From Archangiaceae bacterium (lineage in GTDB: Bacteria > Myxococcota > Myxococcia > Myxococcales > Myxococcaceae), in assembly GCA_016714225.1 (NCBI GenBank), contig JADJNS010000010.1, forward strand, positions 124,001 to 188,000: a DNA stretch of 64,000 nucleotides, read 5' to 3'. The notes below the pieces were generated by a model, which saw only the letters and a list, made by a program, of their open reading frames with translations, did no database searches and was not told the DNA's origin. Positions 1-9,387 of this stretch are shown piece after piece. Positions within the stretch are counted from its first letter, which is position 1, and each line of letters starts with the position of its first letter. The translations under genes and the position numbers were made by a program.

Positions 1-1291
1 CGAAGAGGTTGTCGCGAACGACGGCCGAAATCGACGCGTAGCCGCCCACCGTGTTGTTGAGCTTGAGGGTGGCGCCGGCGTCGTCGAGCCAGTTCTTCTC
101 AATCACCACGTTCGAGACCGGGAACACGTTCTGCTGCACCAGCACGCCCTGGCCGGCGTGGTTGCCGCGCGGGCTCGGCCCGCTGCCCACGCCGTCGACC
201 TGGTCGCACTTGATGGTGTTGCCGATGAGGTGAATGTTGGCGCCGCCCTGAATCTGCACGCAGTCGTTGTGCGTGCCGTCGGTGTGGCTCGGCACGGGGT
301 CCCAGCTCCAGTAGGTGAGGGTGTGAATGTAGTTCGCCTCGGCGGTCACGTTGGCGACGCCGCTGCCGCCGGGGCGGGCGAAGATGCCCAGGCCGTCGTT
401 GGTTCGGTAGATGTGGTTGCGGCGCGCGGTGTACTCGTGACCGACGATGCCGTCGCGGTAGTACGAGGGCCGGTCGGGAGTCAGGGTGCAGTCTTCGACC
501 AGCAGGTTGAACACCTCGGCGCTGTTGGCATCGACGATGCCGGTGTTCCCCGAGGGAATCGCCTTGCCACCGCGCAGCCGGCTGTTGCGAATGACCACGT
601 TGCGGGCGCGCACCTTGATGTCTCCGTAGATGTCGAGGTTCTCGAGCACCGTGCCGTCTCGCGAGATGACGAGGTCGGCTCCGCTGGTGTTGTAGGGCGT
701 GAGGGTGGTGCCTGCCCGAACTCCGGTGGTCGAGGCCGACGGCTTGTACGTGCCCGGCGCGCCGGGCGTGGGCGGAGGCTGCGCCGCGTTCACCTGCACC
801 TCGTTGATGCTGGCCCAGTCGTTCTGGGTGTTGCCGTTGACCGTGATGCGCACGTAGCGGCCCCTCGCCACCAGGGGGTAGCTCTGGGTCTCGGCAGAGA
901 GCGCGCTGGTGGTCGAGAGCACCTGCTGGAAGGTGACCGCGTCGCTCGAGACCGAGAGCGCGAACCGGTTCTGCCGCTCGGCGCCCCGGTACCACTGAAG
1001 GCTCACCCCACACAGCGACTGCACCGAGCCGAGGTCGACGGTGAGAAAGGCGCCGACGCCCAGGCCCGACCACCGCGTAGCGACGTTGCCGTCGATGGCG
1101 TTGGCCGGCAGGTTGGTGTCCGAGGTGCTCGCGGTGATGCCGGTCGCCGCCGCCTTGGGGCCGCACGCGGTCACCACTCCGGCCTCGTCGTAGCCGAGGG
1201 GGTCTGCCGCGAGGTCCGAATCGAGCCCTTCGGGCCCGCACGAGGCAAAGACCGACAGCAGGCAACAGGCCGCAAGGGGAAGACGCATCAT
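1..1291 (-). CDS. F5/8 type C (discoidin) plus parallel beta-helix lipoprotein, C-terminus cut by window edge
   Basis: The reading frame opens at ATG 1291 (a second ATG follows at 1288) and runs off the left edge, so at least 430 residues are present. The N-terminus is a lipoprotein signal: hydrophobic stretch then FASC as a lipobox. Residues about 40-170 form a discoidin/F5-8C carbohydrate-binding sandwich, with the typical NAIDGNVATRWSG segment and an RYVRITVNGN strand. From about residue 180 the sequence becomes a right-handed beta-helix (repeated VVIRNSRLRGG, LLVEDCTL, NYIHTL, IHLIGNTIKC rungs), a fold common in polysaccharide lyases and glycosidases. A GGAG lies about 11 bases before the start. 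It is probably anchored in the outer membrane and binds or cleaves a polysaccharide; the substrate cannot be told. The domain calls are family knowledge and the enzymatic role is inference. Confidence 0.8.
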   Translation of the reverse strand, partial: MMRLPLAACCLLSVFASCGPEGLDSDLAADPLGYDEAGVVTACGPKAAATGITASTSDTNLPANAIDGNVATRWSGLGVGAFLTVDLGSVQSLCGVSLQWYRGAERQNRFALSVSSDAVTFQQVLSTTSALSAETQSYPLVARGRYVRITVNGNTQNDWASINEVQVNAAQPPPTPGAPGTYKPSASTTGVRAGTTLTPYNTSGADLVISRDGTVLENLDIYGDIKVRARNVVIRNSRLRGGKAIPSGNTGIVDANSAEVFNLLVEDCTLTPDRPSYYRDGIVGHEYTARRNHIYRTNDGLGIFARPGGSGVANVTAEANYIHTLTYWSWDPVPSHTDGTHNDCVQIQGGANIHLIGNTIKCDQVDGVGSGPSPRGNHAGQGVLVQQNVFPVSNVVIEKNWLDDAGATLKLNNTVGGYASISAVVRDNLF

Positions 1292-1497
1292 GTTGAGAGG
1301 CTCCAGGAGAACGGGGGCAGCCGACTCACTTCACGTCTTGTGCCTGGCCCGAAGCCCCCGAGAACTGCGCCTTTCTCGTCTTGCGCATCAAGCGCAGCCC
1401 ACGCGAGTAGACACCACTGGAGCACCCGGGCGCACTGCCACCAGCGCGGCCCATGCTGTCGTCCGGCAGCTGGCCAGCGCGAAAGTCGGGTGAAGGC

Positions 1498-2411
1498 TCA
1501 GCCGACCGCGAGCAGGGCCAGCGCGGCGCCGGCCGCCGAGGCGAGCGGCACCGAGAGGTTGTCGTCGATGCGCAGGCTGAACAGCTCGGCGAGCGCGCCG
1601 CGGCGGCGGCGGCGGCGGCGACCGCCAGCGCGGGCCCCAGCGCCAGCTCGGGGTGGAACAGGCGCAGCAGCGCGAACGCGAAGGCGCTGCCGCTCACCCA
1701 GAAGGCGAGGGAGCCCTCGAGCGAGCGGCCGTGAATCAGCTTGATGCGGCCGAAGCGGCGGCCGATGAACGCCGCCACCGGGTCGCCGACGCCGAGCACC
1801 GCCACCGCCACCAGGCACAGCTTGGGCGAGTGGGTGAGCGTGAGCAGCACCAGCGCGGTGGCGTACCAGGTCGACGAGTTCACCCGCACCGACTCGTGGG
1901 TGTGCACGATGTGCTTGAAGAACTTGAGCAGCGCCTGGTTCATCGTGGCGCTCTTGCGGCGCAGCACCTCGAGCGTCCAGAACGTGCCGGCGTAGAGCAT
2001 CGCCGCGCCGAAAAGCATCCACGGCTGGCCGTCGAAGAGGCGAATGAGGCCGATCGACACCAGCGCTCCGGCGACGTGGAACACGCTGCGCGCCCAGTTG
2101 GTCGGGCGCAGCGACGGTACGTGAATGCTCTCGGCCCGCAGCGTGGTGGCCATCGACTCGTAGGCCGGCTGCAGCGCGCTCTTGAACTTCAGCCAGCGGG
2201 TGCGCGTGGCGTCGTCGGCGGGCAGCTGCTGCTCGAGCGTGCCGGCGAGGGCGGCGAGCCGCTCGCGCTGGCGCAGGCGCTGGTTCAGCTCGACCAGCCG
2301 GCCGCGCAGCGCCGCCGCCGCGTCGTCGCGCCACCGCACCGGGTCGATTTCACTCAAGACCGCGTGAAGCTCGAGCACCAGCGCGCGATCGGCCTGCGAT
2401 TCCATCGCCAT
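1498..2411 (-). CDS. CTP-dependent diacylglycerol kinase / dolichol kinase-like membrane protein, frameshifted
   Basis: The N-terminal 75 residues are soluble and partly coiled, and a multi-helix membrane domain follows. The diagnostic segment is GVGDPVAAFIGRRFG then GRSLEGSLAFW, the CTP-binding signature of the Dgk1/Sec59 (phosphatidate cytidylyltransferase-like) family that phosphorylates diacylglycerol or dolichol. The frame breaks in a GCC/GCG run near 1595-1621. After it, only the neighbouring frame gives a sensible membrane tail (LAELFSLRIDDNLSVPLASAAG), ending at the stop at 1498. The span of 914 bases is one short of a multiple of three, so a single missing base restores about 304 residues. 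The start may be the second ATG (2405), which has GAGG seven bases upstream. The original frame runs on to 1326 as nonsense Arg/Pro-rich sequence. Confidence 0.68.
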
Positions 2412-2491
2412 GCCTCGACGTCACATCTCGGGCCACCTCGGAACAAGGGGCCCCGGAAAAGGTGTGACACGGCGGTGACTCGGACGAACGC

Positions 2492-3223
2492 TCAGATTCG
2501 CTCGATGTATTCGTACTCGTAGTCCGAGAACTTCCAGGTCATGTGCAGGCCCTGCCTCGAGGTCTCGACTTCATGGACCAGGGTGCGCAGGGCGCGGGCG
2601 ATGCCTTCCTCGATGCTGGCCGTGTCGGTCGAGGGCAACCGCGCCAGGGCTTCGGGGGTGACATCGCGGAACCGGTTGGTCGTCGCGAACTGGTCGGTGA
2701 CGAGCACGAAGCCGGTGGGAGTGAGCGCCAGGGGGCCTGCGATTTCGAGCGCGCGCTCGCCTCGGCCGGTGTCGTTCATCGAGCGCGGACGAGGCGCCTG
2801 GGCGACATACTCCATCAGCGTCTGAACGCCCGGGTCGCTCTTCACCAACCGGTTCAAGAGCTCTCCGACTTCGGTGACCCGAGCACTCACGCTGGCCTCG
2901 GTGTGGGCGAGCTTCTCGACCAACTGGGCGCGCTCGAGCGAAGCAGGGTCGGTCGAGTCGGCCTGCGCGTCGAAGCCGTAACCCAGCGTTGCGACCCGCG
3001 CCTGCTGCGCGGTCGCGGTGTCTTCGGGTGAGCTCGGCAGAGCAGGCGACTGATGACTTCGGCCCTTCATCCAGGCGGTCGCCTTCTGAAGCCTGCTGAG
3101 CCCGTCGTGCGAGAGGCGAGGGGGCAGCACGGGCGAGCGGTCGGGAGCGCCGGGCGTGCGCCCCAGCGCCGTCTGTCGGGGCAGCGGCGAATCGAAGAGC
3201 TTCAACTGGGTGCGAGCGACCAT
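2492..3223 (-). CDS. orphan protein, function unknown
   Basis: A 243-residue soluble protein with no signal peptide or membrane segment. The N-terminal 70 residues are Pro/Arg-rich and probably disordered. Residues 95-240 look folded, with a helix-rich part (LERAQLVEKLAHTEASVSARVTEVGELLNRL) and an alpha/beta tail ending in WKFSDYEYEYIERI. I do not recognise a family. The gene uses TCC and GGA triplets more freely than its neighbours, which hints at an accessory origin. It lies between the kinase-like gene and the RCC1 lipoprotein in the same direction, with 80-150 bases on each side, so it is probably its own transcription unit. No clear ribosome binding site precedes the ATG. Confidence 0.55.
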   Translation of the reverse strand: MVARTQLKLFDSPLPRQTALGRTPGAPDRSPVLPPRLSHDGLSRLQKATAWMKGRSHQSPALPSSPEDTATAQQARVATLGYGFDAQADSTDPASLERAQLVEKLAHTEASVSARVTEVGELLNRLVKSDPGVQTLMEYVAQAPRPRSMNDTGRGERALEIAGPLALTPTGFVLVTDQFATTNRFRDVTPEALARLPSTDTASIEEGIARALRTLVHEVETSRQGLHMTWKFSDYEYEYIERI

Positions 3224-3374
3224 GGCAGGTGCTCGAGCAAGAGCGCGACCCGCTTCAAGTGCCCTGAACGTCGATCACCGGGGTGTTCATCGCGAGCCAC
3301 GGTGTCGCCTTCCGTACACGGCACCACCTGAAGCCTCGAGTGGACACCTGCGCGGTCGCTCGACCCAACTCCGC

Positions 3375-5345
3375 TCAAGGCACCGGCAGCGGCACGTTGC
3401 TGAAGCGCGAGCCGTCGCCGGTGGCGCCCGCGTACGACTCGCCCAGGCAGCCGAGCACGCCGTTGCCGCGAATGCCGCAGAAGTGCTGCTCGCCCACCGA
3501 GAACATGGCCCAGTCGGTGATGAGGCTGCCCGCGCACGAGCTCACGCCCGCGGTGGAAATGGTGCAGCTGGTGCCGTCTCCGCACGCGAGGTCCACCACT
3601 CCCGAGGCCGTCGAGATGACGGTGCCGGCGAGGTCGCTCCAGCACTCGGCGGTGCCGTCGGGGCGCAGGCCGCAGGTGCGGCCCGCCGCCGCGCAGACCT
3701 TCGACCAGGTGTCTCTCTGCCGCGTCGCGGTCGTCACCGGCGTCGCCGCGCCCGTCGGGTCTCCCCAGCAGTCGAGCGCGCCGTCCAGGTGCAGGGCGCA
3801 GGTGTGGCTCGGCCCGACCACCACGTCGGCCCAGTCGCTGCCGGTGCCGACCTGCGTGGGGCTCGGCTGCACGCCGCCCACGGTGCCGTTGCCCAGCTGG
3901 CCGCTCTCGTTCGAGCCCCAGCACCACAGCGTGCCGCCGCCCTGAACGCCGCAGGTGTGGTTGCGCGAGGTGTCGACGCGCAGCCAGTGCGCGGTGCCGA
4001 GCTGCGCGGGCAGGGCGGGGTACGTCGAGCTCCACAGCGTGCCGTCGGTCTTGAGCAGCCAGGCTTCGCCGTCGTCGGTCGCGACCTGCGCCCAGTCGAG
4101 CGCGCCGCCCAGCTGCACCGGCCGGGTGGTGAACGCCCAGCCGTCGAGCGAGCCCCAGAACCACAGCGAGCCGTCGGCGCCGATGGCCCAGGTGTGCTGC
4201 CGGCCCGCCGCGACGGTCGCCCAGGTGCGGCCCGGGGCGACCTCGGTGAAGCCGATGGCGTGCACCGGCAGCCCGCCCTGGCCGAGCTGCCCGAACAGGT
4301 TGTCTCCCCAGCACCACGGCGCGCCGTCGGCGCCCACCGCGCAGAAGTGGTTGCCCGCTCCGCTCAGCGACTGCCAGGTCTGGCCCGCGGCGATGGAGAC
4401 GGGCGTCGCGCTCGCCACGCCGGTGCCGTCGCCGAGCGTGCCGTTGAAGTTCGCGCCCCAGCAGGCCAGCGAGCCGTCGCGGTGCAGGCCGCAGTACGAC
4501 TGGCCGGCGCGGGCGACGCTCTTCCAGTCGTGCGGCGCAGCCGGGGCGCCGGTGAGCGCACCGCCGGCAGCCTGCAGGTCGGCCAGCGTCCAGCACCACT
4601 CGCTGCCGTCGGGGCGCACCGCGCAGCTCGCGTCGCGCGTCGAGAGCGCGGTGAAGTCGCCGGGCGCGCCGTTCGAGGTGTGGAGCATCGCCGCGTGCGC
4701 CCAGCACCACAGCTGGTTCACCGACGAGAGCGCGCAGACCTGCTGGTCACCGACGCGAAACGCGCGCCAGGTGCGTGAGGCGTCGAGCTCGACCGGCACG
4801 TCGCTGAAGTCGGCGCCCGGGGTGGGCAGGCTCTTCCAGCACCACAGCGAGCCGTTGGCGCGCAGGCCGCACAGGGTGCCCGAATTCTCTCCGCCGCCCA
4901 GCTCGACCCAGTCGGAGTCGGGCGAGATGCGGGTGAGCACCGGCCCGGCGGACCAGTCGAGGCACCACAGCGAGCCGTCGAGCTTGAGGCCGCAGCCGCC
5001 GTCGCCCGCGCTCAGGAACCGCGCCCAGTCGGAGTCGGCGCCCACCTGCCGGCGCTGGCCGCCCCAGAACCACAGCCGGTGGTCGGCCGAGACGAAGTAC
5101 GTGCCGCGCGCGCCGGCCGAGAGGGAAGAAGAGAGAGGTGCCGACGTGCCCGCGTCGGCGGCCTCGATGGCCGTGGCCTGGGCGAGCGGCCGGTGCACGT
5201 CGGGCTGCGCGACGCGCGCGGCCAATGGCGCGGGGTCTCGGGTCAGCTGCTGGCTGGGAGCCTCAGGCGATGCTTCGCCGTGAGGAGCGAGAGGTTGATT
5301 GCACGCACACAGCGCCACCACGACGACTACCGACCACGACCGCAT
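3375..5345 (-). CDS. RCC1-repeat beta-propeller lipoprotein
   Basis: This 656-residue protein begins MRSWSVVVVVALCACN, a lipoprotein signal with lipobox LCAC. An in-frame TTG nine bases earlier (5354) would add only three residues ahead of the signal, so the ATG is preferred. After a Pro/Ala-rich spacer to about residue 80 come many copies of the RCC1-type unit, each with a C-G-L or C-A-V plus G-SLWCW pattern (for example SYCGLHRDGSLACWGANFNG and LFGQLG segments). RCC1 repeats build beta-propellers; in myxobacteria such proteins are exported and presumed to bind proteins or surfaces. The paired Cys in each blade suggests disulfide bonding outside the cytoplasm. A partner or enzymatic role cannot be deduced. 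Confidence 0.85.
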   Translation of the reverse strand: MRSWSVVVVVALCACNQPLAPHGEASPEAPSQQLTRDPAPLAARVAQPDVHRPLAQATAIEAADAGTSAPLSSSLSAGARGTYFVSADHRLWFWGGQRRQVGADSDWARFLSAGDGGCGLKLDGSLWCLDWSAGPVLTRISPDSDWVELGGGENSGTLCGLRANGSLWCWKSLPTPGADFSDVPVELDASRTWRAFRVGDQQVCALSSVNQLWCWAHAAMLHTSNGAPGDFTALSTRDASCAVRPDGSEWCWTLADLQAAGGALTGAPAAPHDWKSVARAGQSYCGLHRDGSLACWGANFNGTLGDGTGVASATPVSIAAGQTWQSLSGAGNHFCAVGADGAPWCWGDNLFGQLGQGGLPVHAIGFTEVAPGRTWATVAAGRQHTWAIGADGSLWFWGSLDGWAFTTRPVQLGGALDWAQVATDDGEAWLLKTDGTLWSSTYPALPAQLGTAHWLRVDTSRNHTCGVQGGGTLWCWGSNESGQLGNGTVGGVQPSPTQVGTGSDWADVVVGPSHTCALHLDGALDCWGDPTGAATPVTTATRQRDTWSKVCAAAGRTCGLRPDGTAECWSDLAGTVISTASGVVDLACGDGTSCTISTAGVSSCAGSLITDWAMFSVGEQHFCGIRGNGVLGCLGESYAGATGDGSRFSNVPLPVP

Positions 5346-5417
5346 CCCACCCAACTACCGGCGCCGCCGAATCACCGCACGATGTCACCGAGCGGTGCGT
5401 CTGGTAGGCATCGGCCC

Positions 5418-6023
5418 GTGGCGAAAGAGAAGCCGTTCAACAACCCCTTCGAGAAGCTGAAGATGAAGTCCGACGCGCCGGCCGAGCCGGCGAAGCCGGT
5501 CGCGGCTGCTCCGCCGCCGAAGGCGAAGAAGCAGCGCCAGGTGTCGGAAGAAGAAGAGTCGAAGCTCTTTCTCTCGGCGATGGGCGCGTTCGACCCGGTG
5601 AAGCCGGTGCGCGAGCCGGCGCGGCGCGACGAGGCTGAGGTGCAGCAGGCGCCGGCCGATGACGGCGACACCGAATCGCTGCTCGAGCTGGCCGAGCTGG
5701 TGGTGGCCGGCGCCGAGCTGGTGGTCGAGCAGACGGCGAGCGCGGTGACCGCCTACCCCAAGGGGCTCGACCTGCGGCTGTTGGGGCGCATTCCACCCGC
5801 GGTGAAGCTCGACCTGCAGGCGCTGGCGCCCGACCGCGCGCTGCCCGCGCTCGAGCGGTTCATCGTCGACGCACAGGTGCGCGGCGAGCGCTCGGTGCAG
5901 GTGACCACCGGCGCGCCCCTGCGGGCCCGCGCCATCGACGCGCTCACCCGCGGCAAGCTCGCGCGCAAGGTGCTGGCCTTCTCGGGCACCGCCGACACCC
6001 TCGACGTGCTGCTGCGCCGCTGA
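5418..6023 (+). CDS. Smr-like domain protein, degenerate motif
   Basis: A 201-residue cytoplasmic protein. The N-terminus (residues 1-45) is Lys/Pro/Ala-rich and begins with KEKPFNNPFEKLK, a pattern seen ahead of Smr domains in proteobacteria. The C-terminal 80 residues follow the Smr (small MutS-related) layout, KLDLQALAPDRALPALERFI then a V-V-T-G strand. However, the usual LDLHG is LDLQA and the HGKG-type loop is TTGAP, so nuclease activity is doubtful. The start is uncertain: GTG 5418 gives VAKEKPF, and an in-frame ATG at 5382 adds 12 residues. The gene diverges from the RCC1 lipoprotein and is followed 22 bases after its stop by the first copy of the palindromic repeat. Confidence 0.65.
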   Translation: MAKEKPFNNPFEKLKMKSDAPAEPAKPVAAAPPPKAKKQRQVSEEEESKLFLSAMGAFDPVKPVREPARRDEAEVQQAPADDGDTESLLELAELVVAGAELVVEQTASAVTAYPKGLDLRLLGRIPPAVKLDLQALAPDRALPALERFIVDAQVRGERSVQVTTGAPLRARAIDALTRGKLARKVLAFSGTADTLDVLLRR

Positions 6024-6045
6024 GTGGAGTGAAAGCGTCGACAGC

Positions 6046-6127
6046 CGGGCACGGGCACCGGCACGCCTCACCGTCTGACGACCACGTCCCGCGTCGGACG
6101 TTCACGAGCTTTGGGTGCCCGTGCCCG
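6046..6127 (+). repeat. palindromic intergenic repeat, copy A
   Basis: Perfect 14-base inverted arms, CGGGCACGGGCACC (6046-6059) and its reverse complement (6114-6127), enclose a 54-base core carrying CTGACGACCACGTCC and CGTCGGACGTTC. Similar copies lie at 18992-19058 and, reversed, at 37166-37246. It starts 22 bases after the Smr-like stop, between convergent genes, so it could fold in the transcript as a large hairpin and act as a 3' end or terminator. It could equally be a REP-type mobile palindrome. Confidence 0.8.
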
Positions 6128-6146
6128 CCGAAGGTTCACGGCTCGG

Positions 6147-6974
6147 TCACTTCCGGTAGGGCTTGCGGTGCGCCGGCTTCTGCTTCGAGAACGACGCCTC
6201 GAGCACGCCGTGCAGCGTGTCGGCGTCGAGCGGCCACCGTCGGCCGCGGGCGATGTCCCACTTGATGTGCTGCACGATGCGGTACGGCTCGGCGTACTGG
6301 CGGAAGTACGGCTGCACCACCCTCGTCCACTCGGCGAGCTTCGGCGCGCCGAGCGCGGCGTCGGCTTGGAGAAGCTCGTCTGACGGCCGCTTGCCGTAGC
6401 GCGCGCCGTGCACCAGCGCGAACCACATCTGCACCGGGTGCTCGCGCAGACCCTGGGGCCAGAGCTCGACGCCGTGGGTGCGCTCCCAGTGCATCAGCTC
6501 GCGGCCCACCAGGGCCTCTCGCAGAAAAGCCTCGGTCTTGATGCGCACCACCGCCTCGGCGAAGTCGTCTTTCGACTGCTTCAACGGGTCGCTGCCGCGA
6601 CCGCCGTGCTGCTGCCGCGCGTGCGTCGCCTCGTGGCAGAAGCTCGGCACCAGGCTGCGCGGCGCCCGCATGCGATTCAAGATGATGAGGTTGCCCGGCC
6701 AGACGAACAGCGCTCCGCCCTCGGCGGTGTCGAGCTGCACCTTCACGTTGCGCTGCAGCACCAGCTCGACGTCGGCCCAGCCGGTCGCCGTCTTCTCGAG
6801 CAGCGTCAGCAGCGCGCCCAGGTTGTTGCGGTCGGCCCCAGAAGACTGCGGGGTGATGAGCTGCCCGGCGAGCCGGCGCCCCAGCTCGCTCACGTGCGCC
6901 TGCTTCTTCGCCGGCTCGGCCGGCCTCTCGCCCGAGCCGCCGTCTTTGGCGAACAGCTTGTCGAAGAGACCCAC
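6147..6974 (-). CDS. putative zinc-dependent hydrolase, HEATH motif, family unknown
   Basis: A 275-residue soluble protein with no export signal. The central segment SFCHEATHARQQHGG contains HEATH, a fit to the HExxH zinc motif of metallopeptidases. It is preceded by a hydrophobic strand-like stretch (GALFVWPGNLIILNRM), as in zincins. No later Glu ligand can be assigned with certainty; EAVVRIKTEAFLREALVGRE follows about 25 residues on and contains candidates. The C-terminus ends in a basic tail. The gene is followed in the same direction by none, since its stop faces the repeat and the Smr-like gene. The 24-base gap from the preceding gene (6999 stop) suggests it ends a minus-strand operon that starts with the peptidase at 9181. 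Peptidase activity is inference from one motif. Confidence 0.6.
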   Translation of the reverse strand: MGLFDKLFAKDGGSGERPAEPAKKQAHVSELGRRLAGQLITPQSSGADRNNLGALLTLLEKTATGWADVELVLQRNVKVQLDTAEGGALFVWPGNLIILNRMRAPRSLVPSFCHEATHARQQHGGRGSDPLKQSKDDFAEAVVRIKTEAFLREALVGRELMHWERTHGVELWPQGLREHPVQMWFALVHGARYGKRPSDELLQADAALGAPKLAEWTRVVQPYFRQYAEPYRIVQHIKWDIARGRRWPLDADTLHGVLEASFSKQKPAHRKPYRK

Positions 6975-6998
6975 TTTGAAGAAGGTCTACTCCACCCC

Positions 6999-7742
6999 TC
7001 AGTTCTGGGGAGGGGGGGTGACGGTTTCTTCTTCTTCCTGCTCCTCTTCTTCGTCGTCTGGGCGCAAGAGCCAGTGCAGCGCGCCGGCGCGCACCTCGGC
7101 GATGCCCAGCAGCTGGGCGAGCGCGGCGTCAGGCAGCTTCTCGAGCCGCTGCAGCTGCAGGGTGTGCGCGAGGTGGAAGCGCAGCGCGGCCGCCGGCCCC
7201 AGCGAGGCGTCGAAGCCCTCTTCGGCCAGCTCGGCGATGAGCTCGGTCAGCTCGTCGTCGCCCTCGCCGGCCGAGGGGTCTTCGTCGAGCGTGCGCGCGT
7301 AGACCTCGGAGCGCGCCCCGTCGAGGGTGCGCTCCCAGTGGTCGGCCGCTTCGACCAGCTCGGTCTCTGCTCGCAGCGCCTCGACGCTGAACTTCTCGAG
7401 CGGCTGCAACAGCGGCACCTTCATCAAGAGCGGCGCCGCGTCGCTGCGCGCGTCTGCGGCCGGCGCCTCGGCGAGCTGCAGCGCCCACAAGAGCAGGTGC
7501 AGCTCTTCGGCCGTCCACGACACCGCTTCTTGCGCTTCCTTCGACCAGTCGCCCGGCGCGAGCTCGAACAGTTGAAGCCCATCGGGCCCCAGCGCGAGAA
7601 AGAGGTCGTGCTCGTCGGCCCAGGCCTTGAGGCGCTGGGTCTCGGCCCGCGCGAACGCGCCACCCGTTCGCTCGAGCACGAGGCGCTGCAGCATCGTCGC
7701 CAGCATCAGCGCGCGGTGCGCAGCGACCTCGGGCTGCACCAT
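6999..7742 (-). CDS. DUF4272-like protein
   Basis: A 247-residue protein read from ATG 7742, which overlaps the upstream stop as TGATG, so the two genes are translationally coupled. The body is alpha-helical, with SWTAEELHLLLWALQLAE resembling the core of DUF4272 proteins. An acidic low-complexity tail (DDEEEEQEEEE then PPPQN) ends it. The family has no established function. A longer frame running upstream to 9731 on this strand is only shadow sequence of the peptidase gene. Confidence is high that this is a gene and moderate for the family name. Confidence 0.7.
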   Translation of the reverse strand: MVQPEVAAHRALMLATMLQRLVLERTGGAFARAETQRLKAWADEHDLFLALGPDGLQLFELAPGDWSKEAQEAVSWTAEELHLLLWALQLAEAPAADARSDAAPLLMKVPLLQPLEKFSVEALRAETELVEAADHWERTLDGARSEVYARTLDEDPSAGEGDDELTELIAELAEEGFDASLGPAAALRFHLAHTLQLQRLEKLPDAALAQLLGIAEVRAGALHWLLRPDDEEEEQEEEETVTPPPQN

Positions 7743-9181
7743 CAGCGAAACCTCTTCGCCCAGTCGGGAGTCACGCTGTCCCAGTAGCCGATGTGCGCGC
7801 CGTCGCGGTCGCTGCCGCTGCCGCTCAGGCCGCTCTGCTTGTGAAAGTACTCGGCCCACTGCCACTTCGCGGTCGACTGCCGGTCGCCGATCGCCTCGGC
7901 GTGAATGTGGTGCGCGAAGCCGTCGGCCGGCGTGCGCGCCCACGCCGCGAAGCCCGCCATGCGCAGCGCCTTCACCATCTTGCGCTGGGTCGCCATGCTC
8001 ATCGAGCCCACCCGAATGTCGAGCGCGCCGCCGCCGTCGTGGGTGCCGCCGCTCTGCTTGACGCCGCCGTGGTAGCTGCCCTGCGAGAACGACAGCTTCT
8101 GCTTGATGCCCATGTCGCGCATGTACTGCTCGGCGCGCAGCACCATCACCTTGGTGCGCACGTTGACCGTCACCCCGCGGAAGCCGATGCGCCGGTAGTC
8201 GGCGGGCGGCGGCTTGGCGTGCTTCCAGTCGTTCTTCGCCGCGGTGCGCTTGAGCGCGGCCAGGTCGGCTTCGCCAATCTTCCCGTCGACGTGGCGGTGG
8301 TTCTTCTGCTCCCAGCGCCGCACCGCCTTCTCGGTGTTGCGCGAGTAGTAGCCGTCGATGGGGCCGGGGTTGAAGCCCGACTTCTTGAGCAGCGTCTCGG
8401 TCGACTTCACCGCGCCGCTGCGCTCGGCGTACGCCTGCGCGGGCGAGGCCGGCTTCTTCGAGAGAATGTAGCTCTTCTGCAGCGCGCGCCAGGTGCGGGC
8501 GTCGACCGTGCCGGTGACCGGCAGCTTGTTCTTCGACTGAAACGTCTTCACCATCGCCGCGGTGCGCTCGTCGAACACCCCGCTGGTGCGCTGCGGGTCG
8601 AAGCCCGCCGCGCGCAGGTGGCGCTGCACGTTCGACACCGCCGCCCCACGGTCGCTCGCGTCGATGCCGGTGCGCGCGGCGGTGGTGGTCGCCGCATCGG
8701 CGCGGTTCTGCGCCGCGCTCGGTGCCTTGCGCTGCCGCTCGGAGGCGTGGTGCAGCTGCTTCACCTCGTCGGCGAGAATCGCGCGCGAGCCCTTGGTGAG
8801 AAACGCGCCGCCGTCTTTGAGGTTCGCCTGGTCGGCGCGAAACGCCTTCACCGCCGCCGCGGTCTCGCGCGTGTAGAGCCCGTCGGTGCCGGTGGTGTAG
8901 CCGAGCGCGCGCAGCTGCTTCTGCACCGTGGCGATGGCGCTCGACTTCTGGCCGACCGAGATGAACTGCTCTTTGCTCGCGTGGTTCTTGAAGCGCGCGT
9001 CGAGCCTGTCGAGCTTCGCCAGGGTGCCCGGGTCGAGCAGGCCGGTCGCCGGCAGGCCCCACGCGGTCTGAAACTCTTTGATGGCAGAGACCAGCGTGGC
9101 GGTGCTCTGCCCATCGATTTTGCCGACGCCGAAGCCCGCCTGGTGGAGCAGCGTCTCGGCCCTTCGGATTTGCGAGGTCAT
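7742..9181 (-). CDS. peptidoglycan-binding repeat protein with M15-like carboxypeptidase domain
   Basis: This 479-residue protein carries four PG_binding_1 modules in series (about residues 5-60, 75-140, 180-245 and 265-320), each with the D-G-x-x-x-xxT-xxAxxxFQ pattern (for example GVGKIDGQSTATLVSAIKEFQ). A spacer and a C-terminal peptidase-like domain follow (residues 340-479). There, GGTHDGGGALDIRV and FAHHIHAEAIGD match the His/Asp and His zinc ligands of the M15/VanY-type D,D-carboxypeptidase fold. It probably binds the cell wall and trims peptide stems. No signal peptide is visible in the first 25 residues, so it may be released by lysis or by a specialised route. It heads a three-gene minus-strand operon (with the genes at 6999 and 6147). 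Confidence 0.82.
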   Translation of the reverse strand: MTSQIRRAETLLHQAGFGVGKIDGQSTATLVSAIKEFQTAWGLPATGLLDPGTLAKLDRLDARFKNHASKEQFISVGQKSSAIATVQKQLRALGYTTGTDGLYTRETAAAVKAFRADQANLKDGGAFLTKGSRAILADEVKQLHHASERQRKAPSAAQNRADAATTTAARTGIDASDRGAAVSNVQRHLRAAGFDPQRTSGVFDERTAAMVKTFQSKNKLPVTGTVDARTWRALQKSYILSKKPASPAQAYAERSGAVKSTETLLKKSGFNPGPIDGYYSRNTEKAVRRWEQKNHRHVDGKIGEADLAALKRTAAKNDWKHAKPPPADYRRIGFRGVTVNVRTKVMVLRAEQYMRDMGIKQKLSFSQGSYHGGVKQSGGTHDGGGALDIRVGSMSMATQRKMVKALRMAGFAAWARTPADGFAHHIHAEAIGDRQSTAKWQWAEYFHKQSGLSGSGSDRDGAHIGYWDSVTPDWAKRFR

Positions 9182-9387
9182 GCCTTCGGTATCGACGGAT
9201 CAGCAAGCCGGATTTGCGGTAGAGGCCAAAAGCCTGCTTACCGAGGTGGAGCATTAAGCCGCAGTTGTAAGCGCGCTTGACCCGTTTTGCGTGCGAGTAC
9301 GGAGGTTTAGGTGGGAGAACGTGAGAGAAAAGCGAGGCGCCTGGGAGACGCGGTGAGTCCAAGACGTTCCGATCATCCAGCGCGACC

